A stretch of 19,138 nucleotides of DNA, taken from positions 1-19,138 of the forward strand of contig JAEYUA010000242.1 in the NCBI GenBank assembly GCA_023433755.1, given 5' to 3'. The translations under genes were made by a program, and so were the position numbers. This DNA is from Bacteroidota bacterium. Lineage in GTDB: Bacteria > Bacteroidota > Bacteroidia > Chitinophagales > Chitinophagaceae. The notes beneath the pieces are model-generated. The model made no database searches, was not told where the DNA came from, and saw only the letters and a list, made by a program, of their open reading frames with translations. Every line of letters starts with the position of its first letter. The stretch's first letter is position 1. Shown one piece after another: positions 6,283 to 14,277 of the stretch.

Positions 6283-8091
6283 ATGACGCATGCAGAGTTT
6301 CAAAATATCACCTCCAGCCTCCCGGGGCAGCCAGGAATTTACAAGTACTATGACGGTAATGGCAACCTGCTGTATGTAGGCAAAGCAAAGAATATCAGGA
6401 AGCGGGTATCATCCTATTTTAATAAAACACTGGCCAGTTACAAAACCCATGAACTGGTGAAGAGGATCAGGAAGATTGAATTTACGATTGTAAACTCAGA
6501 GCAGGATGCTTTTTTGCTGGAGAACTCACTAATCAAACAATTCCAGCCGGTTTTTAATATTAATCTCAAGGATGATAAGACCTACCCTTATATCGTAATC
6601 AAGAATGAACATTTTCCCAGGGTCTACCTGACGCGGCAAAAGCTTGATGACGGTTCGCGTTACTTTGGGCCTTACACCTCCGTGAATAAGGTGAGGGAGT
6701 TATTGAATTTTATCAAGCAGACCATCCCCCTCCGCACATGTCCCCTGAACCTTACACCAAAAAACATTGAGAAAGGAAAATTCAAAGTTTGCCTCGAATA
6801 CCACCTGGGCAACTGTATGGGCCCCTGTGAAGCGCACCAGTCAGAAGAAGATTATGAAAACAATATCACCCAAATCAAAAATCTTCTCAAGGGAAACCTG
6901 GGACCAGTGATCCATCATTTCAAAAATGAAATGAAAGCACATGCAGTGAACCTGCAATTTGAAAAAGCAGAACTGACCCGCAAAAAAATCACTTACCTCG
7001 AAAATTACCAGTCCAGGTCCATCGTAGTCAATACTTCGCTGGGCACCGTGGATGTTTTTTTTATCCAGAAGGAAAATGAAACGGCCTTTGTCAACTACCT
7101 GATGGTAGAGAATGGCACCATCATCCAGACAAAAACCCTGCAGGTTGAAACCCATTTGGATGAGACAATTGAAGAAACCCTTTCTTTTTCCATAGGCCAG
7201 ATCAGGACCACCTTCAACAGTGAGGCAAAGGAAATCATCATCCCCTTCCAGCTTTCTTATGAAGAGCCCGGGATTACCGTAACGGTTCCAAAGGGCGGTG
7301 ACCGGAAAAAGCTGCTGGAGCTTTCAGAAAAAAATGTTCATTATTTTATTGAAAACCTGAGGTCAAAGGAAAGGCTGAAGCTGGGGGTTAAAAATGCAGA
7401 CAGGTACAATGTGCTGCTGCAAATAAAGGAAGACCTCCAGTTGCAGGCTGTTCCCGTGCACATCGAATGTTTTGACAACTCTAATTTCCAGGGCAGCTAT
7501 CCTGTGTCGGCCATGGTTTGTTTCAAAAACGGTGAACCCAGCAAAAAAGACTACAGGCATTTTAATGTAAAAACGGTGGAGGGCATCAATGATTTTGCCA
7601 CAATGAAAGAAGCTGTTTACAGGCGTTACAGGCGCCTTAAAGAAGAAGGAGAGCCCTTTCCGCAACTGGTGATTATTGATGGAGGTAAAGGCCAGTTGAG
7701 CGCCGCGCAGGAAGCAGTAGTGGAACTGGAGTTAACCGGCAGAATGACGCTGATCGGGCTTGCCAAGAATGAAGAGGAGATATTTTTCGTTGGTGATAAA
7801 CAATCACTGAAACTCCCCTACGATAGTGAAAGTCATAAATTCATTCGCAGAATAAGAGATGAAGTACACCGTTTCGGTATCAATTTTCACAGGGGAAAAC
7901 GCAGCAGGGGCACTTTTAAAAACTCACTGGAAGGAATCAAAGGTATCGGAACCAATACAGCTAATCTGCTCTTAAAAACCTTCCGCTCCGTCAATAATAT
8001 CAAACAACAACCAGAAGAAGAACTCGCGAAATGGGTTGGACTATCAAAAGCAAAATTGATCAGGAAGTATTTTGAGGAAGAAGGGTCCTGA
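6283..8091 (+). CDS. uvrC: UvrABC system protein C, excinuclease subunit C
   Basis: UvrC makes both incisions in nucleotide excision repair after UvrA/UvrB mark the lesion. At 602 residues the length is normal. The N-terminal GIY-YIG nuclease (3' incision) shows GIY at 18-20, YVG at 31-33, Arg-rich RKRVSSYF and the catalytic Glu80. Cysteines 153, 170, 178 and 182 match the four-Cys metal/iron-sulfur site. A UVR motif for UvrB contact lies at about 207-243. The RNase H-like 5' nuclease keeps Asp398 (ECFDNSNFQG), Asp437, Asp466 (IIDGGKGQL) and His529 (DEVHRFGINFHR). Helix-hairpin-helix DNA-binding motifs (LEGIKGIGTNTANLLL, WVGLSKAKLI) end the protein. All key residues are present, so it should be active. 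It is the last rightward gene before the convergence zone. Confidence 0.97.
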   Translation: MTHAEFQNITSSLPGQPGIYKYYDGNGNLLYVGKAKNIRKRVSSYFNKTLASYKTHELVKRIRKIEFTIVNSEQDAFLLENSLIKQFQPVFNINLKDDKTYPYIVIKNEHFPRVYLTRQKLDDGSRYFGPYTSVNKVRELLNFIKQTIPLRTCPLNLTPKNIEKGKFKVCLEYHLGNCMGPCEAHQSEEDYENNITQIKNLLKGNLGPVIHHFKNEMKAHAVNLQFEKAELTRKKITYLENYQSRSIVVNTSLGTVDVFFIQKENETAFVNYLMVENGTIIQTKTLQVETHLDETIEETLSFSIGQIRTTFNSEAKEIIIPFQLSYEEPGITVTVPKGGDRKKLLELSEKNVHYFIENLRSKERLKLGVKNADRYNVLLQIKEDLQLQAVPVHIECFDNSNFQGSYPVSAMVCFKNGEPSKKDYRHFNVKTVEGINDFATMKEAVYRRYRRLKEEGEPFPQLVIIDGGKGQLSAAQEAVVELELTGRMTLIGLAKNEEEIFFVGDKQSLKLPYDSESHKFIRRIRDEVHRFGINFHRGKRSRGTFKNSLEGIKGIGTNTANLLLKTFRSVNNIKQQPEEELAKWVGLSKAKLIRKYFEEEGS

Positions 8092-8095
8092 GACG

Positions 8096-8128
8096 TGCTG
8101 CGCCAGCCATAGCTTTAGCAGAGGCTGG
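8096..8128. repeat. 33-base palindrome-containing repeat, copy 1
   Basis: The repeat starts TGCTGCGCCAGCCATAGC and ends GGCTGG. It contains the inverted pair CCAGCC (8103-8108) / GGCTGG (8123-8128) around a 14-base loop. It matches copy 2 (8159-8191) at 29 of 33 positions, and the mismatches fall in the loop (TT to CC, AG to GA). It begins five bases after the uvrC stop codon. Confidence 0.85.
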
Positions 8129-8129
8129 A

Positions 8130-8164
8130 GTCGTGACTCGTGAGACATGAATGGTGAATGCTGC
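8130..8164. repeat. Degenerate 7-base tandem tract
   Basis: Reading from 8130 the DNA has period 7: GTCGTGA, CTCGTGA, GACATGA, ATGGTGA, ATGCTGC. The TGA phase is kept in four units and the fifth runs into repeat copy 2. Related heptamer arrays occur in cyanobacterial and Bacteroidota intergenic DNA. Confidence 0.6.
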
Positions 8165-8191
8165 GCCAGCCATAGCTCCAGCGAAGGCTGG
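8159..8191. repeat. 33-base palindrome-containing repeat, copy 2
   Basis: It has the same outline as copy 1, with CCAGCC (8166-8171) / GGCTGG (8186-8191) and loop ATAGCTCCAGCGAA. The leading GGTGAATGCTGCGCC is used again at 8191-8205, starting a third, diverged unit. Confidence 0.85.
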
Positions 8192-8235
8192 GTGAATGCT
8201 GCGCCTGCCGTCTAAGTGTCGCAGACAGCGTGCGC
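8191..8235. repeat. Third, diverged repeat unit with imperfect palindrome
   Basis: GGTGAATGCTGCGCCTGCC repeats the head of copy 2 with one change. It then becomes a different inverted repeat: GCGCCTGCCGTCT (8201-8213) opposite AGACAGCGTGCGC (8223-8235), with 10 of 13 positions pairing around a 9-base loop. It looks like a head shared with copies 1-2 and a separate tail. Confidence 0.6.
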
Positions 8236-8686
8236 TGAATCTTTTAGCGGAGGCGAGATGAACGAGAGCAACCTGCGTCTTCATTTGAAGGCCCTTGCGT
8301 GATTCATCTCTGCGTCATCTCCTATCCTCATTTTCTCTGCGGTAAAAAATCATGTAATCTCTTTGATAAAAAGTCAAGCCGGGAGAGGTGAAAAGGAATG
8401 AATGAAAGTCTTGCAGCTTGAAAGTTTCGGCTTGAAACTTCTCCAAAAAAACAAAGGGGCCAGAATGGAAATTCAGCCCCGTTTTTAAAATCCAATATCC
8501 TATGAAAAACCGAGATAAAAATACTACTATTTAGTACATAACCTATACGTAGTAACCACATTTTTTTAAACTTTCATTGGTAAATACCATTAGAGATTAA
8601 TGGCACGCCATTGAACTTCTTCACACCTGCTTATAAATTATACTGTTAGATTTATTATCGTAAAAACCCCATTGATTCCAAGGCAT

Positions 8687-8720
8687 AAAAAAACCCCGCT
8701 ATTGCGGGGTTAATTTTTTT
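8687..8720. terminator. Bidirectional intrinsic terminator between uvrC and gldN
   Basis: AACCCCGC (8692-8699) and GCGGGGTT (8704-8711) form an 8-bp stem with loop TATT. On the + strand it is followed by AA and seven T. On the - strand it is followed by TTTTT (seven T counting the stem-end bases). It lies four bases after the gldN stop and would also stop rightward transcription from uvrC. Confidence 0.9.
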
Positions 8721-8724
8721 ATTC

Positions 8725-9762
8725 TTAGTACGACCAGAGATTCTGTTCGTAATTGAAGATCCTTTCTTTGATATTATCACCTTCCAGTAACCTCAGGATC
8801 GGATCTTTTATCCTTACCTGCAGTGCTTTCATGGATGGATTATCAAGCGTGGAGTTAACGATATAGCTGCTAAACATGCGGCTTTCGAAAAGTTCTTCCC
8901 AGGTCATGCGGCCTGCACCCATATTCTTTGAATTGTACACGCTGTAGTTAGCAAGCGTTGGGCGAAGATCAGGATAATAGATCCAGAACATAGGCTCAAC
9001 ACCTCTTTCTCTTTTGGTACCTTCAAAATACACGGTTTTTACAGGGCAGATACCGATGATGCGGGCAAACATCCTGCTCGCTTCCCTGTCAAAGATCCAT
9101 TCTTCCTTGATCCTGAGTTTCATTACATCATTTGTATTGAACACTTTAGGAGTTACAACATATTCAACCACCTTGGAAGGGTCATTGATATCGGTAACCG
9201 CACTGGTATCAGCACCGCCGCCGCCCATAGCGCTGTTTACGGCAGCCAGGTCGAGAGGCATGGTGAAACGGTCATCAGCAAAAGCCAGGACCTTTCCGGA
9301 TCTCACTGCATTCAGGAGAATGGCAATGAACTGTTGGTCACCATTGGCTTCCTTACCCTGGTAGCGGAAGGTCTGGTTCATTTTTTCCCTCAGGTCAAGC
9401 TCTCTCCATACTTTTTCAGCATAAAGGGCATCATCCCAGCGAAGGAATTCATAATCCAGTGGAATCACCTGGTTGTTGCGGTTGGTATCCGCGGCAAAAG
9501 CGCCTTCCTGCCTCATGGATGCTTTTTTGGTAGTATCCAGTCCACCCGAAGCGGTATTGTCCACACGGATCGGGATATTCCCATAAGGATTATAATTCGT
9601 GGGCGGGTTGGCATTATTGTTATTCTGCTGCTGGTTATTATTATTGGTTGGCGGATTATTATCCGTATTCCGCCTGGCGCCTCTCCGCTGAGCCGAAGCA
9701 TCAGCAGCAATCGCTGAAACCAGGAATAGAACCATGGAGCATTTTATGAACGTACGTTTCAT
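8725..9762 (-). CDS. gldN: Type IX secretion/gliding protein GldN (PorN)
   Basis: GldN is a periplasmic partner of the lipoprotein GldK. Together they form the large ring under the outer membrane in the type IX secretion system. The 345-residue protein has a signal peptide with an ASA cleavage site at 22-24. A basic, Asn/Gln/Pro-rich spacer follows at about 26-60. The conserved GldN domain runs from about 95 to the end (IPLDYEFLRWDDALYAEKVW, LRIKEEWIFDREASRMFARI, WEELFESRMFSSYIVNSTLD). The spacer is longer and more repetitive than the rest and could vary in length between strains. It is the last gene of the gldKLMN unit, starts 10 bases after the gldM stop, and is closed by a strong terminator. 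Confidence 0.95.
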   Translation of the reverse strand: MKRTFIKCSMVLFLVSAIAADASAQRRGARRNTDNNPPTNNNNQQQNNNNANPPTNYNPYGNIPIRVDNTASGGLDTTKKASMRQEGAFAADTNRNNQVIPLDYEFLRWDDALYAEKVWRELDLREKMNQTFRYQGKEANGDQQFIAILLNAVRSGKVLAFADDRFTMPLDLAAVNSAMGGGGADTSAVTDINDPSKVVEYVVTPKVFNTNDVMKLRIKEEWIFDREASRMFARIIGICPVKTVYFEGTKRERGVEPMFWIYYPDLRPTLANYSVYNSKNMGAGRMTWEELFESRMFSSYIVNSTLDNPSMKALQVRIKDPILRLLEGDNIKERIFNYEQNLWSY

Positions 9763-9772
9763 CTGGAACGAT

Positions 9773-11314
9773 TTAATTGATGTTATAGAGTAAGGAAGGC
9801 AGTTTCCTGGTTCTTCCGTCCGGACCTACACACTGAATATCTTCAATGGTAATGATATCATCAGAACGTAAACCCCTCATGATTTGTTTTGCTCTTGGTG
9901 AAAAAGCTGCACCATTAACTTTTTCCCTGATGATATCTCCTGTTTCAGGATCAGTACCTACTACTGAGTAGCTGGTTACACTGTATTTAAGATTCAACGG
10001 GAAGTTTTCAATGAATGCACCCACACCGGCCTGGTTGGCCAGGGTACCGGCATTTACATAAGCACCTGATTTCTGACCACCAACAGTAGCGATCGGCTCA
10101 GGCATGTTACGTACGCGGAAGGTAAGCGCACCAATGGTTTTGCCATCAGCAGATGCGGTAATCACACAGTTGTCGGTCTGCTGGCTCACTTTCACGATCC
10201 ATTTACCATTAGCCGTTTTAACCGGGCTGGCACCACCTCCGCTTACAGAGATGTTGATCTTTTCAGCACCTACACCACCACCGGAAACTTCGATTTTATT
10301 ATCATAACCAATGTACAATACGTTCATTTCAGGAAGGGCGATAGCAGCGCTGGACTGGCCAACAGTGTATTTCACATCCTGCCTGATCACCTGAGGATTA
10401 CCATCCTGGTCAACATAGTTGATCACGATAGGTACGGAACGTTCGCCGTTTCCGCTAACCCTTACTTTATAAGAAGCCACACCATCCTGGTCAATCGGGT
10501 AGTTGGTACCGCCGATGTTGATGGTAGGTTTGGCATCAGTACTGAAGGCACCGATACCGGCCCTGATCTCCAGTTCCTGGTCAGGCATCAGGTAGTTGGA
10601 ATTCTGTCCAACGATGGCAGCAAACTTGTTGAAGCGTACTTTAACAGCGCCCACCTGCTCGTGGAAAAGAGATACTACCCTGTTCTCTGAAGTTTTGATA
10701 TCATTCTGGAATTTGGTCAGCATGGTGGTAGCAGCTACGGTTGGCACCATTCTGAAATAAGCCGCTTCCCAGGTATCATTGGCTTTGTTCTTGGTTGGAG
10801 GCGCATCAAGGTTGATCTGCTTCAAGCGCTCAGCGATTTGAGCTCCAAGTGAATCATCAATGGCAAGCATCGCTTTTTTATAAGCTTCAAGCCTTTCCCT
10901 TAATTTTTTTCCTTCACCCTCTTCAACCATGATCCTGGTGGCGATATCCTGGTTATCTTCTTTGAAAGTGGAATCACCATTTTTTACCGGATCAAAACCT
11001 GCTGCAGTGAGGATCTTATTTTTCAGGGATTCGATATAATTATTCAGGTCATTGGTCAGTACAACGGCCTGGGCTGCTTTAGGTGCCCAGATCTCGGCCT
11101 TGGCCATGGTCTGCGGATCCTTCTTCTTGTCTTCAAAGGATTCCATGATCGTTTTGGTTGAGACAGCAATCGTATTATTAGTAGCCTTTAAGCTATTCTC
11201 TACTGTTTTAAAGGCGTTCAGAATCTCAGCCGAGACGTTCAGGGCCAACAGGGCTGTCAGCACCAGGTACATCAGGTTGATCATCTTCTGCCGTGGCTCT
11301 TTAGGTAGTGCCAT
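9773..11314 (-). CDS. gldM: Type IX secretion/gliding motor protein GldM (PorM)
   Basis: GldM crosses the inner membrane once and its long periplasmic part, as a dimer, passes motion from the GldL motor to the GldK/GldN ring. The 513-residue length fits the family. The N-terminus EPRQKMINLMYLVLTALLAL holds the transmembrane helix. Arg8 and Tyr16 appear to match the Arg and Tyr that contact the GldL proton site in F. johnsoniae (offset by one). A helical D1-like region (about 35-225) precedes Ig-like beta domains (about 225-513), ending RTRKLPSLLYNIN. The start at 11314 gives the family's usual MALPKEPRQKM beginning. It lies 71 bases after the gldL stop. Confidence 0.96.
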   Translation of the reverse strand: MALPKEPRQKMINLMYLVLTALLALNVSAEILNAFKTVENSLKATNNTIAVSTKTIMESFEDKKKDPQTMAKAEIWAPKAAQAVVLTNDLNNYIESLKNKILTAAGFDPVKNGDSTFKEDNQDIATRIMVEEGEGKKLRERLEAYKKAMLAIDDSLGAQIAERLKQINLDAPPTKNKANDTWEAAYFRMVPTVAATTMLTKFQNDIKTSENRVVSLFHEQVGAVKVRFNKFAAIVGQNSNYLMPDQELEIRAGIGAFSTDAKPTINIGGTNYPIDQDGVASYKVRVSGNGERSVPIVINYVDQDGNPQVIRQDVKYTVGQSSAAIALPEMNVLYIGYDNKIEVSGGGVGAEKINISVSGGGASPVKTANGKWIVKVSQQTDNCVITASADGKTIGALTFRVRNMPEPIATVGGQKSGAYVNAGTLANQAGVGAFIENFPLNLKYSVTSYSVVGTDPETGDIIREKVNGAAFSPRAKQIMRGLRSDDIITIEDIQCVGPDGRTRKLPSLLYNIN

Positions 11315-11385
11315 ATAGGTTCAATTAATTTAGTCGCTTGAGGTAATGGTTTTTCGGTTTATATAACGCTTTTGACAGATGTTTA

Positions 11386-12141
11386 TTATCTGCCCTGCAT
11401 GGCACTGAGCATATTGCCGTAAATATTATTCAGTTTGCCCAGGTTATTGGCAAGGCCAGCCACCTGCTCCTGAACTTTACGGGCATCATCCGCAGTTCCC
11501 ATCATTACGTTGGAAGCTTCAGCGAGTTTACCATAGAACTGGTTCAGTGATTTCAGGTGATTATTGCTCTCCTGGAGTTCCAGTTCATAAATGGTATTAA
11601 GAGAAGAAAGATTTTTAGTCAGCACCTGGATCTGGTCGTGGAAGGCTCTTGCACCTTCAGAAGCGGTATTGAATGCACCAACAGAGCTGGCAGCATTCAC
11701 ATAAGCGTCTTTTACACTGCTCAGGGCCTGTGTAACTTCTTTGGTCTTCTGTGTATAATCACCGGTAGCAGCTACCACGTCAGTAATGTCGTTCATATTG
11801 CTGATGGTAGTGTTCAGTTTTTTGAAGCCTTCACCCAGCCTGTTCAGGTTGGTTGGAGTGATATCGGCAGCCAGCATGGCTTTGTCAAGTGAACCCAGTA
11901 CATTATCAGCAGGTTTGGCAGCCACAGCATGGGGATGATCGTCAACGGCTGGATAACGGAGGTAAAGGATACCATACACCAGGAACACAAGTGCTTCTGT
12001 TGTTAAACCTATTTTAAGCCACATATCCGCATCTGGAGCGTGAAGGATTTTTCTCAAAGCACCCCAGATTACGATTGCTGCTGCGATGGATACGAATACG
12101 TCTACAAGTTTACCTACTTTAGGAGGAATAGCTGCTGCCAT
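11386..12141 (-). CDS. gldL: Type IX secretion/gliding motor protein GldL (PorL)
   Basis: GldL is the inner-membrane stator-like subunit that uses the proton gradient together with GldM. Two membrane helices are visible: about 12-31 (LVDVFVSIAAAIVIWGALRK) and about 42-61 (LKIGLTTEALVFLVYGILYL). The Glu at residue 49 inside helix 2 is the position of the essential proton-handling Glu49 of F. johnsoniae GldL. Residues about 75-251 form a long helical cytoplasmic part rich in Asn, Ser and Ala with heptad-like spacing (VQEQVAGLANNLGKLNNIYG). The 251-residue length is longer than some relatives, the extra being in this coiled tail. A hairpin lies between gldK and this gene. Confidence 0.96.
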   Translation of the reverse strand: MAAAIPPKVGKLVDVFVSIAAAIVIWGALRKILHAPDADMWLKIGLTTEALVFLVYGILYLRYPAVDDHPHAVAAKPADNVLGSLDKAMLAADITPTNLNRLGEGFKKLNTTISNMNDITDVVAATGDYTQKTKEVTQALSSVKDAYVNAASSVGAFNTASEGARAFHDQIQVLTKNLSSLNTIYELELQESNNHLKSLNQFYGKLAEASNVMMGTADDARKVQEQVAGLANNLGKLNNIYGNMLSAMQGR

Positions 12142-12190
12142 AAAAATTGAATTTTAAAAAGATGGTTGGTTAGATTTTAAAAGAATAGCT

Positions 12191-12216
12191 AAAAATGGAG
12201 GTTCCGAAGAACCTCC
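12191..12216 (-). terminator. Hairpin with UUCG loop between gldK and gldL (terminator or attenuator)
   Basis: Read leftward, the transcript forms GGAGGTTC-TTCG-GAACCTCC, a perfect 8-bp stem closed by the very stable C(UUCG)G tetraloop, followed by A and five T (12195-12191). It sits 18 bases after the gldK stop and about 50 bases before the gldL start. Because gldL-gldM-gldN lack an obvious promoter of their own, partial termination here would set gldK expression above that of the motor genes. Confidence 0.75.
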
Positions 12217-12233
12217 TTTTAAATTATGTTGTT

Positions 12234-13526
12234 TTACTTTCTACTGGTGGGGGCGGGTAAGTCAATTACGGTACGGAAACCGATGTAAGATTTAGTTGAG
12301 TCCTGGTACTCGTAAGTACGTGTACCGGTCTGCAGGTAATAACCTACATCTTTCCAGCTACCGCCACGGATTACCTTACGCTTCATTTTAGGAGGATCAG
12401 TTGCTTTGGCATTCCAGCGAACATCAGGGTTCATATCATGCTGGAATGTGTAAGAGCCTTCGTAGAAAATGGAAGAGGTCCACTCAGCCACGTTACCGCT
12501 CATACAATACAGACCATAATCATTAGGCCAGTAAGCATCGGCACGCACTGTATAGAATCCACCATCTTCAGGATAGTTACCACGGCCGGGTTTGAAGTTG
12601 GCCAGCAGACATCCTTTCTTATTTCTCAGGTAATAGTTACCCCAGGGGAACATAGATTGTGAACGGCCGCCACGGGCTGCATATTCCCACTGCGCTTCTG
12701 TAGGCAGGCGGAAGTCAGACTCCTGTACGCGTTTCTTGGAATCCAGCCATGAGTTCAGATACTGGGTTCTCCAGTTACAGAACGCATCAGCCATTTTCCA
12801 GTTCACACCTACCACAGGATAATTACCAAAGGCAGGGTGAGCGAAATAACGCTTGGTCATCGGCTCGTTATAGGAATAAGAGAAGTCGCGGATCCAAACC
12901 AGGGTATCGGGATACACCTGCACCGGGAATCTTTCAATGAAAGAAGAACGTGGCTTGCTTTCATTACCTCTCTTGGCTGCTTCTTTCAGGTCAAAACGCT
13001 CAACCTGGTAGATCAGCTTGGCAGGATCGATTTCTTTTTTACCAAAGATTCGGTCTTCAGGAGGAAGGATCAGGTCAGACAACTGCTCGAGGGTCTTTGG
13101 ATCATTCCACTTTACCGTTTTCATCTTGGCCCAGTCAACATGCTCATTGCCATCACCATCGGCTTTTACATAGCCCATCTTTTTGGCCGCAATGGAATCA
13201 CGTACCCAGTAAACAAACTGGCGGTACTCATTGTTGGTGATTTCTGTTGCGTCCATCCAGAAGCCGCTGATGGAAACCGAACGGTTACGTGCACTGAATG
13301 CATAAGCAGGATCTTCGTCACTAGGTCCCATATGAAAGGTACCCTGTGGTATGAAGACCATGCCCGGAGGTTTTGGCAGGGTATAGCGACCGCCTGGTGC
13401 AATACCATGAAGCTGACCATCATTAGGTAAACTTCCTCCCTTGTCTTTTTTTCCGAGGATTCCGCAGCTTGAAAGCAAAAGCATAGCAAGGGCGGATAAA
13501 GTGTAGTAATGGTTTTTCATTTTCAT
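12234..13526 (-). CDS. gldK: Type IX secretion/gliding lipoprotein GldK (PorK)
   Basis: GldK is an outer-membrane lipoprotein that forms the secretion-system ring with GldN. The start at 13526 (MKMKNHYYTLSALAMLLLSSC) gives a lipoprotein signal with the lipidated Cys at residue 21 and a 430-residue protein. An in-frame ATG at 13604 would bury that signal behind 26 extra residues and would lie upstream of the promoter element. The body is a sulfatase-modifying-factor (FGE-sulfatase) fold: MVFIPQGTFHMGPSDEDPAY near the N-terminus, then MDATEITNNEYRQFVYWVRD, FRLPTEAQWEYAARGG, GNVAEWTSS, and VIRGGSWKD ending IGFRTV. GldK uses this fold structurally and is not thought to be an enzyme. It is the first gene of gldKLMN. 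Confidence 0.95.
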   Translation of the reverse strand: MKMKNHYYTLSALAMLLLSSCGILGKKDKGGSLPNDGQLHGIAPGGRYTLPKPPGMVFIPQGTFHMGPSDEDPAYAFSARNRSVSISGFWMDATEITNNEYRQFVYWVRDSIAAKKMGYVKADGDGNEHVDWAKMKTVKWNDPKTLEQLSDLILPPEDRIFGKKEIDPAKLIYQVERFDLKEAAKRGNESKPRSSFIERFPVQVYPDTLVWIRDFSYSYNEPMTKRYFAHPAFGNYPVVGVNWKMADAFCNWRTQYLNSWLDSKKRVQESDFRLPTEAQWEYAARGGRSQSMFPWGNYYLRNKKGCLLANFKPGRGNYPEDGGFYTVRADAYWPNDYGLYCMSGNVAEWTSSIFYEGSYTFQHDMNPDVRWNAKATDPPKMKRKVIRGGSWKDVGYYLQTGTRTYEYQDSTKSYIGFRTVIDLPAPTSRK

Positions 13527-13542
13527 ACTCGAGGGTATTGGG

Positions 13543-13576
13543 CAAATATAACGTTTTGAAATAAACGCTGACACAA
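13543..13576 (-). promoter_or_regulatory. gldK: Predicted Bacteroidota promoter for gldKLMN
   Basis: On the - strand TATATTTG (13550-13543) matches the Bacteroidota -7 consensus TAnnTTTG. A TTG lies 23 bases upstream at 13576-13574, at the long end of the accepted -33/-7 spacing. Transcription would begin near 13536, only about 10 bases before the gldK ATG at 13526, and this supports that start. Confidence 0.55.
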
Positions 13577-13677
13577 GGTTAAAATTATTTTTTCTCATTT
13601 CCAAGTACCAAAAAGTTTTTTCGGCGTACCAATAATAACGGCCATTAATGACACCTTATTGTACGTTATTTTAAATT

Positions 13678-14277
13678 TTATTTAGCCTTTAGCAAGCTTA
13701 CGAATTCCGGTATAGTATTCACCGGCTGGCGGCATGCGTAATTTTTACACAAGTAAATACGGGTTATACTAGTTTCAGCTTTATCAGCCAGCAGAGGGTA
13801 CCCGGGTAGGGGATTTGCAGACGCCAGTGCTAATTTATGTGAAATATAAATGCCAAGTATCTTTTCCAGGTAATTTTCCCAATCCTGCCCGACCACCGCG
13901 ATCTCCGAAGTACCCATGGCCTGTTCAAAAAATAACTGGAGCCAGGTACCGAACGAGGTTGGATATTGAATGATCGCCTTGCCGAGGGAGGCCACCATCC
14001 GCTCTGACCTTTCGCGCCACCCCTGTTCATCAAAAATGATGGCCAAACGGTAAAGATTATAGGCCATCATCGAATTGCCGGAAGGGGTAGCCCCGTCATA
14101 GATCTCTTTTTTCCGGACCGGGATATCCTGCTGTTCCTTATTGGTAAAATAAAAATAGGTGAACTGTTCATCACTGAAATAAAGCTCCACAGCTTTAGCC
14201 AGGTCTTTTGCTTTATCCAGGTATTCCAGCCTACCGCTTACCTGGCCTAATTCTATTAGCGCGGCTACCAGATAACT
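13678..14277 (-). pseudogene. C-terminal remainder of the YyaL-like gene, after the in-frame stop
   Basis: This frame is continuous with the upstream 480-residue open frame and separated from it by the single TAG at 14280-14278. It runs SYLVAALIELGQVSGRLEYL through PVRKKEIYDGATPSGNSMMA to YLCKNYACRQPVNTIPEF. These are the expected later alpha/alpha-toroid helices and C-terminal Cys-containing segment of the DUF255 family, with no further stops. The next ATG in frame is 14190, and a protein from there would lack the thioredoxin domain and most of the barrel, so an independent function is unlikely. With the TAG read as an amino acid the two parts give a 680-residue protein, the family's usual size. 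Confidence 0.85.

Larger units (their letters stand above)
8092..8724. other. Non-coding convergence zone between uvrC and gldN
   Basis: These 633 bases separate convergent genes. The first 145 bases hold 33-base repeats, a 7-base periodic tract and an imperfect palindrome. Bases about 8270-8345 contain degenerate CTTGCG/TCTGCG units ending TCTGCGGTAAAAAA. The remainder is AT-rich, with short overlapping inverted repeats around 8587-8612, and closes with a bidirectional terminator. Short frames here have no recognisable domains or start context and I do not believe they are genes. Confidence 0.7.

Noticed and set aside
8096..8235. Repeats as a CRISPR array
   Set aside because: Only two full copies, the interval between them is itself a periodic heptamer tract rather than a unique spacer, and no cas gene is near.
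8328..8561. Possible 77-residue protein on the - strand in the convergence zone
   Set aside because: No family resemblance, low-quality composition, and it lies in repeat-rich DNA between convergent genes.
8587..8612. Alternative hairpins CCATTA/TAATGG and AATGG/CCATT as a riboswitch
   Set aside because: Five- to six-bp stems in AT-rich DNA with no gene directly downstream on the + strand; expected by chance.
12234..13526. GldK as an active formylglycine-generating enzyme
   Set aside because: The fold is shared, but the lipoprotein signal and gldLMN context identify the structural type IX component.
13527..13604. Upstream ATG giving a longer GldK
   Set aside because: It would add 26 residues before a perfect lipoprotein signal and starts upstream of the TATATTTG promoter element, so ATG 13526 is the better start.
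13621..13677. AATAACG/CGTTATT inverted repeat after the YyaL-like gene as a terminator
   Set aside because: Seven AT-rich pairs around a 23-base loop are too weak, and no T run follows directly on the - strand.
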